This document shows positions 1 through 12,858 of a stretch of 64,000 bases of DNA, in pieces. Under the pieces are notes generated by a model that was not told where the DNA came from, ran no database searches, and was given only the letters and a program-made list of their open reading frames with translations. Positions within the stretch are counted from its first letter, which is position 1, and each line of letters starts with the position of its first letter. Source of the DNA: Amyelois transitella (taxonomy: Eukaryota; Arthropoda; Insecta; Lepidoptera; Pyralidae); NCBI RefSeq assembly GCF_032362555.1, contig NC_083513.1, forward strand, positions 9,300,001 to 9,364,000, in the 5' to 3' direction. A program made the translations under genes and the position numbers.

Positions 1-276
1 CGTATATGTACATAGAAATATCAAATACATGATTGAGTAACAAATGATACTTATCCAACTTATACATGTTCTGCCACAAATGGTTTTATCTTCTTTATTA
101 TATAAACATTTCATACATTGAAATTTGAAGGGATTCTTCTTTGGTGTGATTATGTTTATTGGTTTTAACCGTGACTTAGCCGATGATGTACCAGGATGTG
201 CTGGGTCTGTTGAAGTTGTTGGGCGTTCTTCAGGTGTAATTTGTTTCACTCCAGATGGATCAGAGAACGTCGCCAT
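1..276 (-). CDS. Na+/K+-ATPase beta subunit-like, N-terminal part (cut by window edge)
   Basis: An open frame of exactly 92 codons runs from an ATG at 276 to base 1 with no stop. The first ~55 residues form a polar, Pro/Ser/Thr-rich tail. Next comes a stretch reading FKFQCMKCLYNKEDKTICGR, then TCISWISIICYS and a hydrophobic run to the window edge. The order LYN, then GRT, then SW, then a single membrane segment is the known signature of Na+/K+-ATPase beta subunits (nervana in insects): type II membrane proteins that help the alpha pump subunit fold and reach the plasma membrane. The large extracellular domain lies outside the window. The Cys-rich spelling is unusual, so a diverged beta paralogue is likely. 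No splice donor is needed within the visible part. The family call is by motif only. Confidence 0.62.
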   Translation of the reverse strand, partial: MATFSDPSGVKQITPEERPTTSTDPAHPGTSSAKSRLKPINIITPKKNPFKFQCMKCLYNKEDKTICGRTCISWISIICYSIMYLIFLCTYT

Positions 277-1280
277 TTCAGTATTGGTTCAATAGAAAAT
301 AGTTTTGCGGAGATTGAATTTTGATAACACATGTCAAAAGCATTGATATACGTTATGTCATTGTGAAGTCAATCATTATTTACTTTTTTAATTTATCTTG
401 AGGTGGAATAGTAATATGACTTTAGCCATAGCCATAGTTATAAATATAACCAGCGTTCATACTAAGGTACTTCTGTCTGATTTAAATAAAAAAATGAATA
501 TATTCAAAGCAATGAGATAAAGTTTTATTCTACCTCGGGGTGGTTATGTTATATTTTATAAATAATATTACCTCGAATATGGCATCGAAAACTTAAACCT
601 TTGAAAATAAGAAAAATCTTTTCCGACCTTAAGAATTGAATCACGGACCTTCATTTTAGCAAACTATCACAATAATGACCATTTTTTAATTGTAAGTATA
701 CTTGCAATAGCAGTCGATTTATTACAATTTTCGAATCATACACCTGAACGCTTTTCAGGACTGTTGGCTTTTTCAACCCCTTAATATTAAAGACGTAATA
801 AGTATGAAATACTAAAAAGCGTTTATCTTGCAATCTTAGTAGAGCACGAATTGACTAAAGTTGTATTGATATTTGCTAACTGCACACTGTACACAGAGCG
901 TAAAGTTCAATGTTTACATTCTATTCTGGGAACTATGGGCGTTGGGTCACGTGTTGCACGTGACGTTGTACAAACTGAAATGCAGTTAGATTTCTAACAT
1001 TTTATATCGTCTGCATCAGTCTCTGCGTCCCTATAGGTACGCCTATAACCAAAATCTTAGAGTAAGTCAGGTTTTTGCACGCCGTGACTCCCGTCTGACC
1101 TCACTATCTTTCCAAGGGAATGTGGCCCAAACTGAAATATATTTGCAGACAAAGACATTTGAGGCACTTATTTGAGAAAACAGTATCTTAACAAGGAAAG
1201 GTTTGCGGTCTCTTGAAATTTAATAGGAAAATGAAAACTGCTTGCGGTAGTATGAAGTAGTAGGCAAAAGCTACCATATG
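277..1280. other. Gene-poor upstream flank of the beta-subunit-like ORF
   Basis: No coding exon could be supported. The stretch is AT-rich and would contain any promoter and 5'UTR of the leftward gene at 1-276. Around 1028-1140 it carries a fragment of repeat family B, recognised by its 'agtaagtcaggtttttgcac' block. Confidence 0.4.
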
Positions 1281-1403
1281 CATACATACCTACAAATAAT
1301 CATGTCTATATACCTTGCGGAGAAGACAGAGCCAACAGTCTTGAAAAGACTAAAAGGCTACGTTCAGCTGTTCCGGCTTAAGGTAGAATTGAGATTCAAA
1401 TAA
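1281..1403 (+). repeat. SINE-like family A, 5' part
   Basis: Begins in a tacata microsatellite, then carries the diagnostic order: 'gtctatat..cttgcgg', 'agacagagccaacagtcttg', the AAGACT hairpin, 'acgttcagctg' and 'attgagattcaaat'. The 3' half is missing. The long reverse-frame ORF over 1364-1771 is just this repeat and neighbouring DNA read backwards. Confidence 0.75.
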
Positions 1404-2555
1404 ATAAAAATAAAACTACCAAATAGGAACATATAACCGAACCCAAACATATGAATGTTGAAACTGAAATTGAAATTCCAAATTGATAACAAGAAAACAA
1501 ATATTCTCTTGTCTCGGTTTGTGTAGAATTGCGATTGGACAAATTGTACAGTTGAGCATCCTATGCCGGCAAAAGAGGTTTTACAATAACCGATCTGTCT
1601 CTTATTAAATCGTATCTCTGATCTGACTCTTACTGACTGACTAGGATGTAGTAAGCTACTTTCCAAGCTCAGTGGCCCTAAAGATCTCTTTGAAAATATT
1701 AGGTGAGTAGCCAGGTGCCTCTGCCTAATCATCTGACCTAGGATTTTCAGTTGAAACTCATACGACATCAAGGTTTAACTATCACTATGCCAAACATCAA
1801 GTATTTTCGTTTTCAGTAAATTTTATTTGTGTTCCCAGGTTTCGATAATCCATTGATAGTTTTCTTTGTCAATAGATTTGGTTAGTGTATATTATATGTA
1901 TGTATGTATGTAGATAATGGTATTACAATATTATTTTTAAGGCCGGTTGTTATGGGCGCTCGCTGCATTCACAAACAAATTAATTAAATTTTTGCGGTGT
2001 ATAAACACGGCGGCGGACAAAGTGTATATCCCATCACACGAAAACTACTTGCTAATTCCGATTTGATTTATATTTGGCAAAAGACAAAAAATACCAACGT
2101 AAAGTAAGCACCGCGTAAAAGCTTGTATTTCATAAAGGTCGCGCTCTTACTTAACAATACTAACAAAGATCGTGTCGTTCCTTATAAATGACGCTCCATG
2201 TCGACTTGACACTTCGATTTTATCGTCCAGCCGTCTCGGGCAGCGTCGGCAATCTGTTATAATGGACACGTTTGAAATAGTTTCCACTTTCAACGTGAAT
2301 AGCTTCAGTTCAAAACTGAAACTGTTTACTTTATGCAAGATAATCTTATACCGTAACTTAGGTACTAAGAAATGTTGAATTATCAGAAGAAGGCTTCTAA
2401 TCTTTGGATATGTTGGCGCGAAAAATCTTCTTCCTCTTCGTGTTAATCCTGGTTACATCCTCATCTCTCTAGGGACGACCCTGGGCTGTGTCTTTGGACC
2501 ATGATTCTCAATTGTGCAAGTAAATTTTTTAAACAAAGCTCTGAAGTTTACGGGC

Positions 2556-2740
2556 TCTGTGGCGATAGTGCGCTTGTCTGTGACACTTGAGGTCTCGAAT
2601 TGGAATCCCAGTCAGGCCATAATGAGAAACGAACTTTCTCTGATTTGGATGTTTATCTGTATAAGTATTTGTTATAAAATATAGTATCGTTAAGTTCGTA
2701 TCTCGTAACACAAGTCTCGAAATTACTTCGAGGCTATTTT
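2556..2740 (+). repeat. tRNA-headed SINE (family C), diverged copy
   Basis: Starts with a tRNA-like head: box A-like 'ctctgtggcgatagtgcgc' and box B-like 'ggtctcgaattggaatccc'. It continues into the tail shared with the copies at 11285-11525 and 35145-35385 ('gtttatctgtataagtattt', 'atagtatcgttaagttcgta'). The head lacks a pairing acceptor stem, so it is not a functional tRNA gene. Confidence 0.7.
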
Positions 2741-5154
2741 TTTCATCGCAACCTTACTCATATTGGATTATGTCAAAAGCCACTTCTACTACACAAGAAT
2801 GAGGACACAAAACTGTTGTTGCAATAGGAATAAGTTCATGGCAAGGGTCATTAAAATCGTAATAGTACCTACCTATTGAACTGAATTTTCTGTTTAAGAA
2901 AGATTATTTAATCTTTTTCACTAATCAGAAACTTAAGCTATCAAATCATTTTTCACATTTTTCTGAGACAAACACAAACAATGATTACGATCAGGGATTC
3001 GAACCTACGAACCACTTGTACCAAAATTTACTTTGATGTGCCACGATAACTAAGAAGAACTATAAAACCAAATGAAAATCGCTTGCAATTATATTACATA
3101 ATCTTTGCACTCAGAAATGCCCCAAGGCTATGAGATATAAGCTTAACTTTGTAAAAGGATGACTGTCGATAGTGCCGGACACTAGTGTCCATTTGTCCCC
3201 TGACACCAGATATGCCATTCTCTGTTCTGTCCATAGAAATCGGAATGTTATTAGACTATAGAAGTGGTAAGTACTAGTGAACTTTCTCTCATCTTTGCGT
3301 TTTCCGGGTTGCACCCTCCACAGCAATAGAGGTCTATCTTCCGATTTTTCTCTTTTTGTTTTGTCCGATTTTCGTCGTACTCAACTTTCAGTCCATAGGC
3401 TCACGTCATCTTTTTTGACACCGAGTCAGGATTTCGCGTGTTGGGGGTAAGCACTGATGCTTAAGAGCATAATTTATTAACTAATAGTTTTTACATTGCA
3501 CCTCAATCCTATGTTTTATTTGATAGGAAAACGACGATACATACTTATACGGTAAAGTACAAAATGGCAAGTCTATTATCTAATATTATTCCTAATTCTA
3601 CAGTTTGACCAAATCTAATAACATAGTACTGTAGTAACAAGATGTCATGGAATTACTGTATTATCAAGAGATTATTTTAAGAGAGAGATTAAATTGTATG
3701 GATTTGGATTTAATTATTTAATATTAAAACCGGTGTCTCTAATAGTGCAATTTCCATCATTATTCAGAACTTTAACCCGCAGGAAGTCGCGATCAGAAGA
3801 CCAAATATGTAGCCAAATAAAGACTCTGCATTTGCCGTTCTTTCTATATCCTGTCTGACGTCATGATCTCGGGCCGGATATGGAATATCCGGTTGCTGGG
3901 AACAACTTCTCAAATCGTAAGTACCATTCTCATCCCTGACCAAAAAGGAATGTACTTTATGTAACATTGTCACAGTCAACTTTCGAGAAATATATGATCA
4001 AAACAGCCAAACGATTTTAATGTGAGAAGATGCGGAGAAACGACAAGTTTATTCGTAAAATAATTCTTAGTTATGTAATATTTTATTAAAGAGTCTGTCT
4101 GTTTATATTATGAAATCATAGTGCATTCAAAGTTACAAAAAGAAATCAGGGGTTACCCAAAGTATGAAACTATGCCGTAATGCTTAAAATATTTTTTTTT
4201 TTCCAAAATCTTGTTCCTCATTCAGTTCTCTTCTTAAACCTAGTTCAATCATACAAAAATATTGGATATTAAAAACAGGGCTTTATGGGTTTTATAACTG
4301 ACAAATACGCTTATAATAACAGAAATCTGACTAGCTTGTAGATTTTTAAGTACACAATAATTTTGTTTCTTAAAATGCGAATCTCTACATTATCTATATA
4401 TTTCAAAAGGATGGCTATCAAACTTTTATGAATATTATTACCATAATACCATATACATCACCATAAACACCTCTATGTATTATATCGAGGAAGTCAAGTT
4501 TTCCGCCAAGCTAGGTGTTATGCCTGGAGAACCACGGAAACTCTGATTGCGCGATTTAGACTCTTCGCTAAGTATGGCTGAGCTCGTCACATAGTTCGCT
4601 GTGATTGGCTGATGGCGTGTTACGTCGGCAATGTCGCCCTAGCTTAATCATGGATTGCGATTAAGGTAGTAACAGGTACGTAAAAGAAGAATTTCGAGTT
4701 TATAAGACTTTGATTGATTGATTTATTGATTTTAAAGAATGCACCAGACTTCGTTATTGTGAGACTTATTCGGTTTCTACTTTATCGGTAAAGAATTAAG
4801 GGAGACTTGGTGGCAATCAATCTTCTTTAAATCTTGACGTTTTGTTAACTGGCTAATAAATTAGGATCTCCTTGCATTTGTTTTCAAGAAAAAATTGAGA
4901 GAAACACGTTCCTTTTATTAAAATTTATAGTTTTATAATTAATGACTTTACTGTCTATTTTTATTCGTGTTTCTCGAAATATTATAATTGTTAAAACCTA
5001 ATTAAAGATACGATAAGATTACTTCTCCTCTGAATAAATAAAACAAATTTAAATATCGGCAAATATTTATTGTTCACATATTACGTGTACAATAATTTGT
5101 TGCAACCGGAAAAAAAATATATAAATATCATGCATAATATGTATGTTAAATAAT

Positions 5155-5278
5155 GCCTCCCATTTACAGAGGCGAAGGCAGAGACTATATTTTTCCACCT
5201 TACAAAATCCATCTTTTGTCTCATCCACTTTCATCACTCTCCTCATGCAAGTTATACGGATTATGACCTGACCCAAAT
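5155..5278 (-). repeat. LINE 3'-tail fragment (family D)
   Basis: On the minus strand it reads as the 'gaggagagtgatgaaagtgg..aaggtggaaaaatatagtct' block that recurs, with different decay, at 21530-21690, 42060-42185 and 57395-57515. The best copies translate to a D-R-x-K-W-K-type C-terminus typical of insect LINE ORF2 ends. Confidence 0.5.
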
Positions 5279-6710
5279 ATAAATTAATTTTAGGTATTTT
5301 AAGTTAGTAAACAAACTATAAATAGAATATATAAAGCTTAAACTGAAACACATAACGAGTGAGCGAACTAATGGTTTATTAATGCCAAGGGACTTATTTT
5401 ACGATGCGGCCGTTAGCCTTTTAACATCAAGGATAGCCTGATTAATCATTTGCAACACTGATAAGGGCTAGGTTATTCTATAAATATAAACGGGTAAAGT
5501 CATACACTTTGAATCAGCTTAAAAGTAAGTTTATGACTTGTATTATGATAGAAACTCAACGATACTACATTTTAAAATAAAATAAAAAAAATAAATTCAT
5601 TTGTATAATCACGTCTATATCCCTTGCAGGGTAGAGCAGCAGTCTTGAAATATCCAAGACGCCTGACCGATCAGATATATTTTGCATTACGATCTAAGTT
5701 TAAGTATTTTAGACAAATCTTAAAATCAGATGTATAAACATTGTCCACAGAATTCGGAATATTTAAAAGTGGTTAGTATATTTAGAAATGATAGTGACAC
5801 CATAACGTTTTCATATTGCATTTGATATCTGCGACATTTTGATAGCTTTGCAATTCAATCGATTCAACGAATCGACGACGGAATCGAATCGAATTCGATT
5901 CGAGATCTCTACATACTTGTAAACTTCTTTTTGTACCTATATCAGCATAAGCTGGCCATCTCAATAAGTCTGAAAAGCACGGGTCTTGTTATTTGACCTA
6001 TTTAGGAAAGTCAGACAAATCAAATCAATCCTATTGTAGCTGAGAATAGCCAACAGCAAGTCAAAACAAAAATAACCACTTCAGCCTTTGAAGATTTCCT
6101 CTAAATTCATTTTAGCACACAGACTATGAATGAATAAGTAGATTTAAAAGAGTCCTAGTTAAAATCTGCAAATTTTCCGCACAAATTTTCAGTAAACGTG
6201 ACTTACCTAAATAACTCTATATTATTACAAAAATAACCTAAAGAAAACAATACACCGCCTTATTATCTATCAATAACCCATAATTCTCGGCATAAATAGC
6301 AATAATATTTAGGATCGTTTATCAAACTAATACAAGCAATAACATACCAAAGTCTCAATAAACTTTACGATGGTCGAGCTTGTGGCGAGTTGAATGAGCG
6401 AGTGATAAATTACTTTCGTCATTAAATTACATTATATGTTGGCCGTGACATGAGCTAATATCAGATGTTTAATTTTAGGAAATTTCATGCAATTCAGATA
6501 CAGTGAACACCTACAATACAAAACTATGATGTCTAGTTTAATAAATACTAAGGAAAATTTGATTTTGGGCAAAAACGATTTACGGCTACCGTATCATGGG
6601 ATGTAGTGACTTGCTCAAGAATATTAATCTCCACAACTCTGGCTTTGTTTAGAGCAAGACAAAAGAGAGTAAAAGAATATCCAAAACAAAAAATGGAAAT
6701 TGTAGACTCC

Positions 6711-6952
6711 ATCCATCCATATAATCACGTCTATATCCCTTGCGGGATAAACAGAGCCAACAGTCTTGAATGATTATCAATCTTTTGGCCACGTTCAGCT
6801 TAATGTTAGAATTGAGATTCAAATAGTGACAGCTTACTAGCCCATCGCCTATTAGAAGAATACCTTAGTCACCTTATACTACATTCCATGGGAGAGAGAT
6901 GGAGATGGATATGGAGTGGTCTTTTTTATATTGGTGCCGGAAACCACACATC
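6711..6952 (+). repeat. SINE-like family A, near full length
   Basis: Follows a (catc)n run. Carries all family blocks from 'cacgtctatatcccttgcgg' through 'agtgacagcttactagccca' and 'catgggagagagatggagat' to the terminal 'ggtgccggaaaccacacatc'. The terminal GTGCCG/CGGCAC hairpin is degraded on its 3' side. Confidence 0.8.
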
Positions 6953-7107
6953 ATGAAAAAAACAAATTGTAGATTTAAAACAAAATATATAACCACGCCG
7001 TTTATATGCGTTCATTAAGTATTACATTCTTTATTATTAGTTTAAGGCTCATTGTAAGTGAATTTATATATCTTTATGGGTCAATAAAACTACTTCAAAC
7101 CGAAACC

Positions 7108-7262
7108 GAAAACAATCGCTATTTCGCTTTTTATGATAACACAAAACGAGACAGCGATAGTTTTTCGCGATATAAAATCGACATCGCGCGTGCCACGCTA
7201 CAGAGGCATGTTTTGGATTTGAGTTGCTTACTCGTCACTCGCCTCGTCACTCGACCAATATA
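7108..7262 (+). repeat. Unclassified repeat shared with 32960-33075
   Basis: Contains 'acagcgatag', an 'atcgcgcgtgc' block and nearby inverse 'caatcgctat', in the same order as 32960-33075 ('ctatcgctgt', 'gacagcgatag', 'gacgtcgcgcgtgc'). The 85-codon ORF here runs across the repeat and resembles no protein I know. Confidence 0.5.
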
Positions 7263-7649
7263 ACAACTATAGGAACAGCTTGTAGGGATAAAGTGTTGGG
7301 ATTTTCAGTGCCGTTTCAGACGCCACACGGGATGAGCGTCTGTTCCCGCGGGGAAAGTTTTCGATGTTATTTCTAGTTTTTCTGTACTGTTAACTAAAAT
7401 TGTAGTTCCAGTGGCAATGAATTGAAATTAATTGAGATTCTTTCAAATGTGACAACGAATTTGTGATTTCAATGCCTGGTAATATTTTATTTCTTACTTT
7501 ATTATACTTGTTACAGGACTTAATTTTGACTGAAATTTTAAGAAAAGCTTTCATTACATTTTCAGTAAGGATATAAAAGGCAAGTTGCAGTTACAATTCT
7601 TGATTTATGGAAAATCTTTATAATTCCTTTTAAATTATGGATTTTCCTT

Positions 7650-7785
7650 TATATTTTCGTTGACTCGAAGAAATCCGATTGGGAATAAGTCCGCCATTGT
7701 ACATATTCTTCTAAATCCAGTAACTGTTTTGTAATTTGTTATATTTATTTTTATGTGCAATAAAGAGTTTACAAACAAACAAACA
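7650..7785 (+). repeat. LINE 3'-terminal fragment
   Basis: The block 'gggaataagtccgccattgt' is followed, about 80 bases on, by 'tgtgcaataaagagttt' and a tandem (caaa)n tail. A related 'gggataagtccgccattgc' block occurs near 15484. This is the typical 3' end of an insect non-LTR element; no coding part remains. Confidence 0.5.
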
Positions 7786-8534
7786 ATTCCTATAAATCCT
7801 TTCTACTTTCTAAGTACAAACTATTGTACTAGTTAAAAAAGTGAAAGAATATGTGGTTTGTGTCGGACGTGTGTGTCGTGTGGTACTATCTCTCTCTCCA
7901 CTAATATTATAAATGGGAATGTTTGTAAGGATGTGTGTTTGTTTCAAGCAAAAACTACTACTAAATATAATATGTACTTTTATCACAAAATTTCTACGGG
8001 AGCGACGTCCTGGGGCGCAAAATCTTAAAAAGCATGATATTTATATATAAATAATAACTATTAATAAATATAAATAAAAACAATTATTATTTTTTTATAA
8101 TAAGATTAATTAAATTATTATATTTTAAACGGGTTTTCAATGATACCTTTATATAAATATGTTTTATTCAAAATGATAATTAACCAATGCTGTGATGAAA
8201 TGTTGCATTTTTATACTTACCATACGCAATTTCCCTTCACAATTTTTCTTCGTCGCCTCAGCTAATTGAATTGGCAGAAAGTTTCAGAACGCTTACAAAT
8301 TCTATCGCAAGTCGTAATTAAAGCCCCGCCCGACGTGGTACTCCACTGCATATTATTATTATTCAAATTTAATTATTTATTAAAATTTTCAATCATTTAT
8401 TCAATTAGTTTATTGAACTTGCCTAGCACTCTACTTGCCTTATCTATACTTATATTATAACGGTTAAAGAAATTTATTCTCATAAAAGAATCTACAAAGA
8501 ATTCACTTACAATGAGAACTTCAAATATTAACAT

Positions 8535-8766
8535 TTAGTGGACGCTTATATGATATTATAAAGCTGAAGAGTTTGTTTATTTGTATGAACGCGCTAATCT
8601 CAGGAACTACTGGTTCGAACTGAAAAATCACGCTGCAACTATGAGGAGCGAAGAAATAATAGAAAATGTGAAAAAAAATCAAGGAAAATTATTCATCCTT
8701 GAGGGCTTTAATGATGCCCAAAATAACTATTCCACGCGCACGAAGTCGCGGGCACAGCTAGTCAAG
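8535..8766 (+). mobile_element. Non-autonomous Helitron-like element
   Basis: Shares long blocks with 62520-62813: 'gctgaagagtttgttt', 'aacgcgctaatctcaggaac', 'gaggagcgaagaaataatag', 'gtccttgagggctt'-like and a terminal 'gcgggcacagctagt'. The CTAG end after a GC-rich short hairpin is the usual Helitron 3' signature. The ORF in it is a chance frame conserved because both copies share the repeat. Confidence 0.6.
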
Positions 8767-8804
8767 TTATAATTCTTGTGTGATAACGTGGAAGTTTTAA
8801 AAGA

Positions 8805-8900
8805 CTTATGAACTTGCGTTCTCATCATGCCCTGGCCGGGATTCGAACCCGGGTGTCATAGACAAGCGTACTACTGCTACGCCACAGAAGCCGTCGTTTT
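8805..8900 (-). repeat. tRNA-headed SINE (family C), head
   Basis: The minus strand reads a tRNA-like head with box B 'gggttcgaatcccggcc' and box A-like 'tgtggcgtagcagtagtacg'. It is near-identical to the head at 11440-11520. Confidence 0.7.
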
Positions 8901-9255
8901 ACTTATATTATTTGTACAAAAAACATAGTTAAAGCCTTCCCTGAGTTAATTAGTTAGGACCCTTTATAACATACCTTTCCCCAATACATATGTATGTTAC
9001 GAAAGTGATTGAAATAACATATGGCTTCATACGTCGACCTTACGGACCGAAAAGTTAATTTCTTTTTTGTAGGTATCACAGAAATCGGCGATTTCTTTGA
9101 TAATATTAAAGTAGTTATTCCATTAATGTAACCTACCTGTACGTATTATTGAATAGAAATAGATTAATTTACGAAATAGGATACGCTAAAATGACGTCAA
9201 CATACATATCTTTAAAGTATGTACCTAGATATTATTTTATTTTCACAAGTTTAGG

Positions 9256-9421
9256 TATACATACATACATATAGTCGCGTCTATGTCCCTTGCGGGGTAG
9301 ACAGAGCCAACAGTCTTGATAAGACTGAAAGGCCACGTTCAGCTTTTTGGTTTGATGATATAATTGAGACTCAAATAGTGACAGGTTGCTAGCCCATCGC
9401 CTTAAAGAAGAATACCAAGTT
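9256..9421 (+). repeat. SINE-like family A, 5' two thirds
   Basis: Begins in (acat)n, then 'gtcgcgtctatgtcccttgc', the CAGTCTTGATAAGACTG hairpin and 'tgacaggttgctagcccatc'. It breaks off into a short family B-like fragment near 9425-9470. Confidence 0.8.
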
Positions 9422-9767
9422 TAGTGGTGAGGATGCAACCGGTACTAAAGCCAGGAGGAAGAAGATATGTACGTATGTAGTTATAACACTATTGTTTGGT
9501 CAAAAGCGTCATAAATATGAACCGTAACTTTGAAACGTAAAAAGTAACGATAAAGTCAACAAATTCGTGACTCGATGAAATTTTGAACTTTATTTCGTGC
9601 TGACAAGGTTGTTTGTGCAATGAAGCACGAGTTTAATTTAAATAATCAAATGACCCGTGTGATGTCAAATAACTAATGGTTTGTGAAATGGTGTTACTCT
9701 TTGAAAATTATAGAAAGTGATATGAGGGGTTGTTTTTTTTTTTTCAATTGCCTAAATTGAATAAAAA

Positions 9768-10564
9768 TTGTTTTTTTTTTTAATTTTAGAAACTTTATAT
9801 ATGAAAAATTTACATTGTGACAGAAAAGAATACATTTATTTTCAAAATTGGATACAAGGTGGTGTAGAAGAAGCGGCGGAACAAACTACACTGCAGCATG
9901 CTGCTGACATTGATTATAACGCGGTGTTGTTATACCTACTTTATAACATATCTATCAAACTGTTGCTATCAAATTTTAATTATTCATAACTTAGTCTTAA
10001 ACTTTTATATGGAACAAGACAATCACTTTTTAGAGCTCACCGCTATTTCCTCGTTTGGAACTAAAACTTCTTTCATTAAGAGTCAGGCAGTTTTACAATT
10101 TAAATTATATGGACATTCATTTCAAAATGATCAGACACAGATATCGAATTTGTTTGAGACCAAGCCATCTTTAGGCAGATTAAAGATTTTATCTATCAGA
10201 GCTTAAATTGGACGATTGAAGTTTATCCTTTCCGTCATTAATGCATTCCTGACTGACAAGAGTCGTTTGGAAATGCCTGCACAAACTAATATATGTAATA
10301 AATATAATTTTGGGATTGTTCAAATTGATATTAATTAGACTCAATGGAGTTACAAGATTCACAACTAGCGGTAAAAAATATCAACAAAAATCAGAAAATG
10401 TTGTGCCTATTCCTGAAGGAAAAACAATAAAAATATCGGATTTTATGAATATTAGCTGGCAACATCGTAAGTACTTTCACCCTTTACTCAATAACATAAA
10501 GCCTAATGGTATCCCATTAAATGATCCTTATTACGTTCCGCTCAATTTCACAGTCCTTAAGTAA
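9768..10564. other. Open frames of unknown nature
   Basis: Three overlapping plus-strand frames (9768-9989, 9898-10206, 10310-10564) have protein-like composition. The first includes a block, 'agaagaagcggcggaacaaa', that recurs in similar form near 30325, so it is probably repeat-derived. The last frame contains a GTAAGT at 10467 and another at 10561 that could be splice donors. I recognise no domain and found no matching acceptor set, so no gene is called. Confidence 0.25.
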
Positions 10565-11284
10565 GTAAGTAGTACTTCAAAGAAAGGCTTCTCGCTAATT
10601 TTCTAAGATTCAATCGTTACTTATTGTCAAAATTTCGGGAATTTGCAACAAATATCACAAATATCTACACATTAAATCGTAAATATTATCCATTATCTGT
10701 GACTGTATTCTGTCAGATAACATCAATTAAAAAAAGAAGTGACATTTTCCGAGTTGACGTAATGTTTTTTAATCTATAGCTTCCATGCTGGCCTGGTAGA
10801 GGCAAAAATATCGTCCGTGCCAGCTTCTTCTCTACCCAAGCAGATTGTAAAAGTCAATTAAGGGAAAAAGCTTATAAATTTGAGATGAGAGCCAGCAGTT
10901 TCGAAAAGTCTGTAAGACCACGTTTAGTTTTGGTTTCATGATGGAATTGAGATTCAAATAGTACAAGAGGAATCCCGTTTATTCCTTAGTCGCCTTTTAC
11001 GACATCTATGGGAAAGATATGGAGTGATTCTATTCTAAAGTGCAAGAAACCACACGGCACAAGTATTTATTTGTATTTTTGTCGAAGGCGACAACGACAA
11101 ATTTTGTTTGCCATCGGTTACATTTTAAGCCTTCCTTACTGGGGGGAAACGTTTTACATACTCGCCATTACAACCCTTTTTGGGCATGTTTTCGTTACCC
11201 AAGATATAAGTGCTTGTTTTCTTAGCCCAAAGCCTATTACAACATACACGATAAACAGTCAGAATAATAAATAAATACATATGT

Positions 11285-11525
11285 ATATACGGGACAAATA
11301 ACGTAGATTGAGTTAGTGTCGAAGTAGGTTCGAGACTTGTGTTACGAAATACTAACTCAACGATACTATATTTTATAATAAATACTTATATTTATAGATT
11401 AACATCAAAGACCCAGGCCAATCAGAAAAAGTTCTTTTCTCATCATGCCCTGGCCGGGATTCGAACCCGGGACCTCCGATGTCAAAGGCAAGCGTACTAC
11501 CGCTCCGCCACAGAGGCCGTCAAAA
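11285..11525 (-). repeat. tRNA-headed SINE (family C), full copy
   Basis: On the minus strand it starts with 'ggcctctgtggcggagcggt' (box A region), then box B 'gggttcgaatcccggcc'. The body ends in 'ttgagttagtatttcgtaac' and 'tctacgttatttgtcccgta'. The ORF at 11339-11584 is this element. Confidence 0.8.
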
Positions 11526-12794
11526 TGTCTTTATTCAAAACATATCTGGTAACGAAACGGCGTAAGAATAACACAACATTTTAACTGTGAACGTTATTTG
11601 AGCAACGAAACCTAAATGAGACCCAAAGGCCTCCCTTCCTGCAATAAAAACACGTTTTCAATTTTGCACATCGTGGGTTTGGTCCAGTCTTGTTTATTCA
11701 CGCAACGTTATTAGTTTCGGCTGTAGACGAAACGAAAATAGTTATTGAACTAACCTCTCACTTTGAGATGATATTATAATGTTGTCTGTGAACTTATTAG
11801 AATTTTAACGTAGTGGAATAATTTTATATACATTCATAAAATCACGCTTCTTTCCCAGGAGGGGTAGGCAAAGATTTAATCTAATAATAACATCATGTAT
11901 GTATTAATTGTATGTACAGATTTATTGGACGAAAATAAGAACGTTGGTGATCCATCCAACGAGTCCTTAAAGTACCTAAATAAAATAGCAAGAGGTCTAA
12001 TTATAGCGAAGAACATGCTTCTATTAAATAAAGACTAGCTATTGCCCACAACTCCGCCCACGTGTTTTTAATAGAGCGTCAGTAGTCGAATCTATGCACA
12101 TGGGCACAGGTTCCTATCCCACCGCGGCCATGTACGAATGATTACTTTCGTATGTACATTAGTTTGATAACTAACCGATGCTCTTACGGTGAGCAGGAGG
12201 GAAGTAAGGGATATGAGTAAGGAATATGTGATTATAATCTCCTTTTCTAGGGACGCAACTGGAACTAAAGTAAAAATTGGTTTTAATATTGGATACACAA
12301 TTGACACCGCTTTGGCAGTTTTTTAAGTGACTAAGTTCTTCTTCTACAACTTTCACGGAAATAGAAGAGTCATATCTCTTCTGATAGAGTATTTGCACCA
12401 TACCTAAGAGTTTCGCATTCATTAGTCAACGTTTATTAAAGTTAAGGCATCTTATATAATTTCTCACAAAGTTTAGCCAACTTTCAAAGATCAAACTAAC
12501 AAAACTTATAAGGGCCTTTTACTCTCACAGCTAGACGTTTATTGTATGTATTAGAGGTTAAACTTGAACTTACTTTGATATATATGTATTCATGGGTTTA
12601 ATTACTATAATTTTTGTACTAAGACTATTCGGCTGTTCTAGATTATATGAATAAATGGGTAACTAAATAGTGGTAAAGTTGCATCAAACATGTTTTAAGA
12701 TGATTCTATAAACATTTTCAAGTACACTCCATTTTTCTCCATGCTTCTCTCCACTTTATATAATTCGTCTTAACTTTCAATACAATATTACAAT

Positions 12795-12858
12795 ACAGAG
12801 CCAACTGTCTCGAAAAGACAACGTGGACGTTCAGTCTTTTCGAGACTGTTGGCTCTGT
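12795..12858. repeat. 25-nt near-perfect hairpin from SINE-A sequence
   Basis: Arms at 12795-12819 and 12834-12858 differ at one position. Both come from the 'agacagagccaacagtctcg' block of family A, placed head to head around a 14-base loop. Confidence 0.8.

Noticed and set aside
11440..11520. Possible tRNA gene
   Set aside because: Box A and box B are good, but the ends do not pair as an acceptor stem and the unit is the head of a dispersed SINE with a shared tail.
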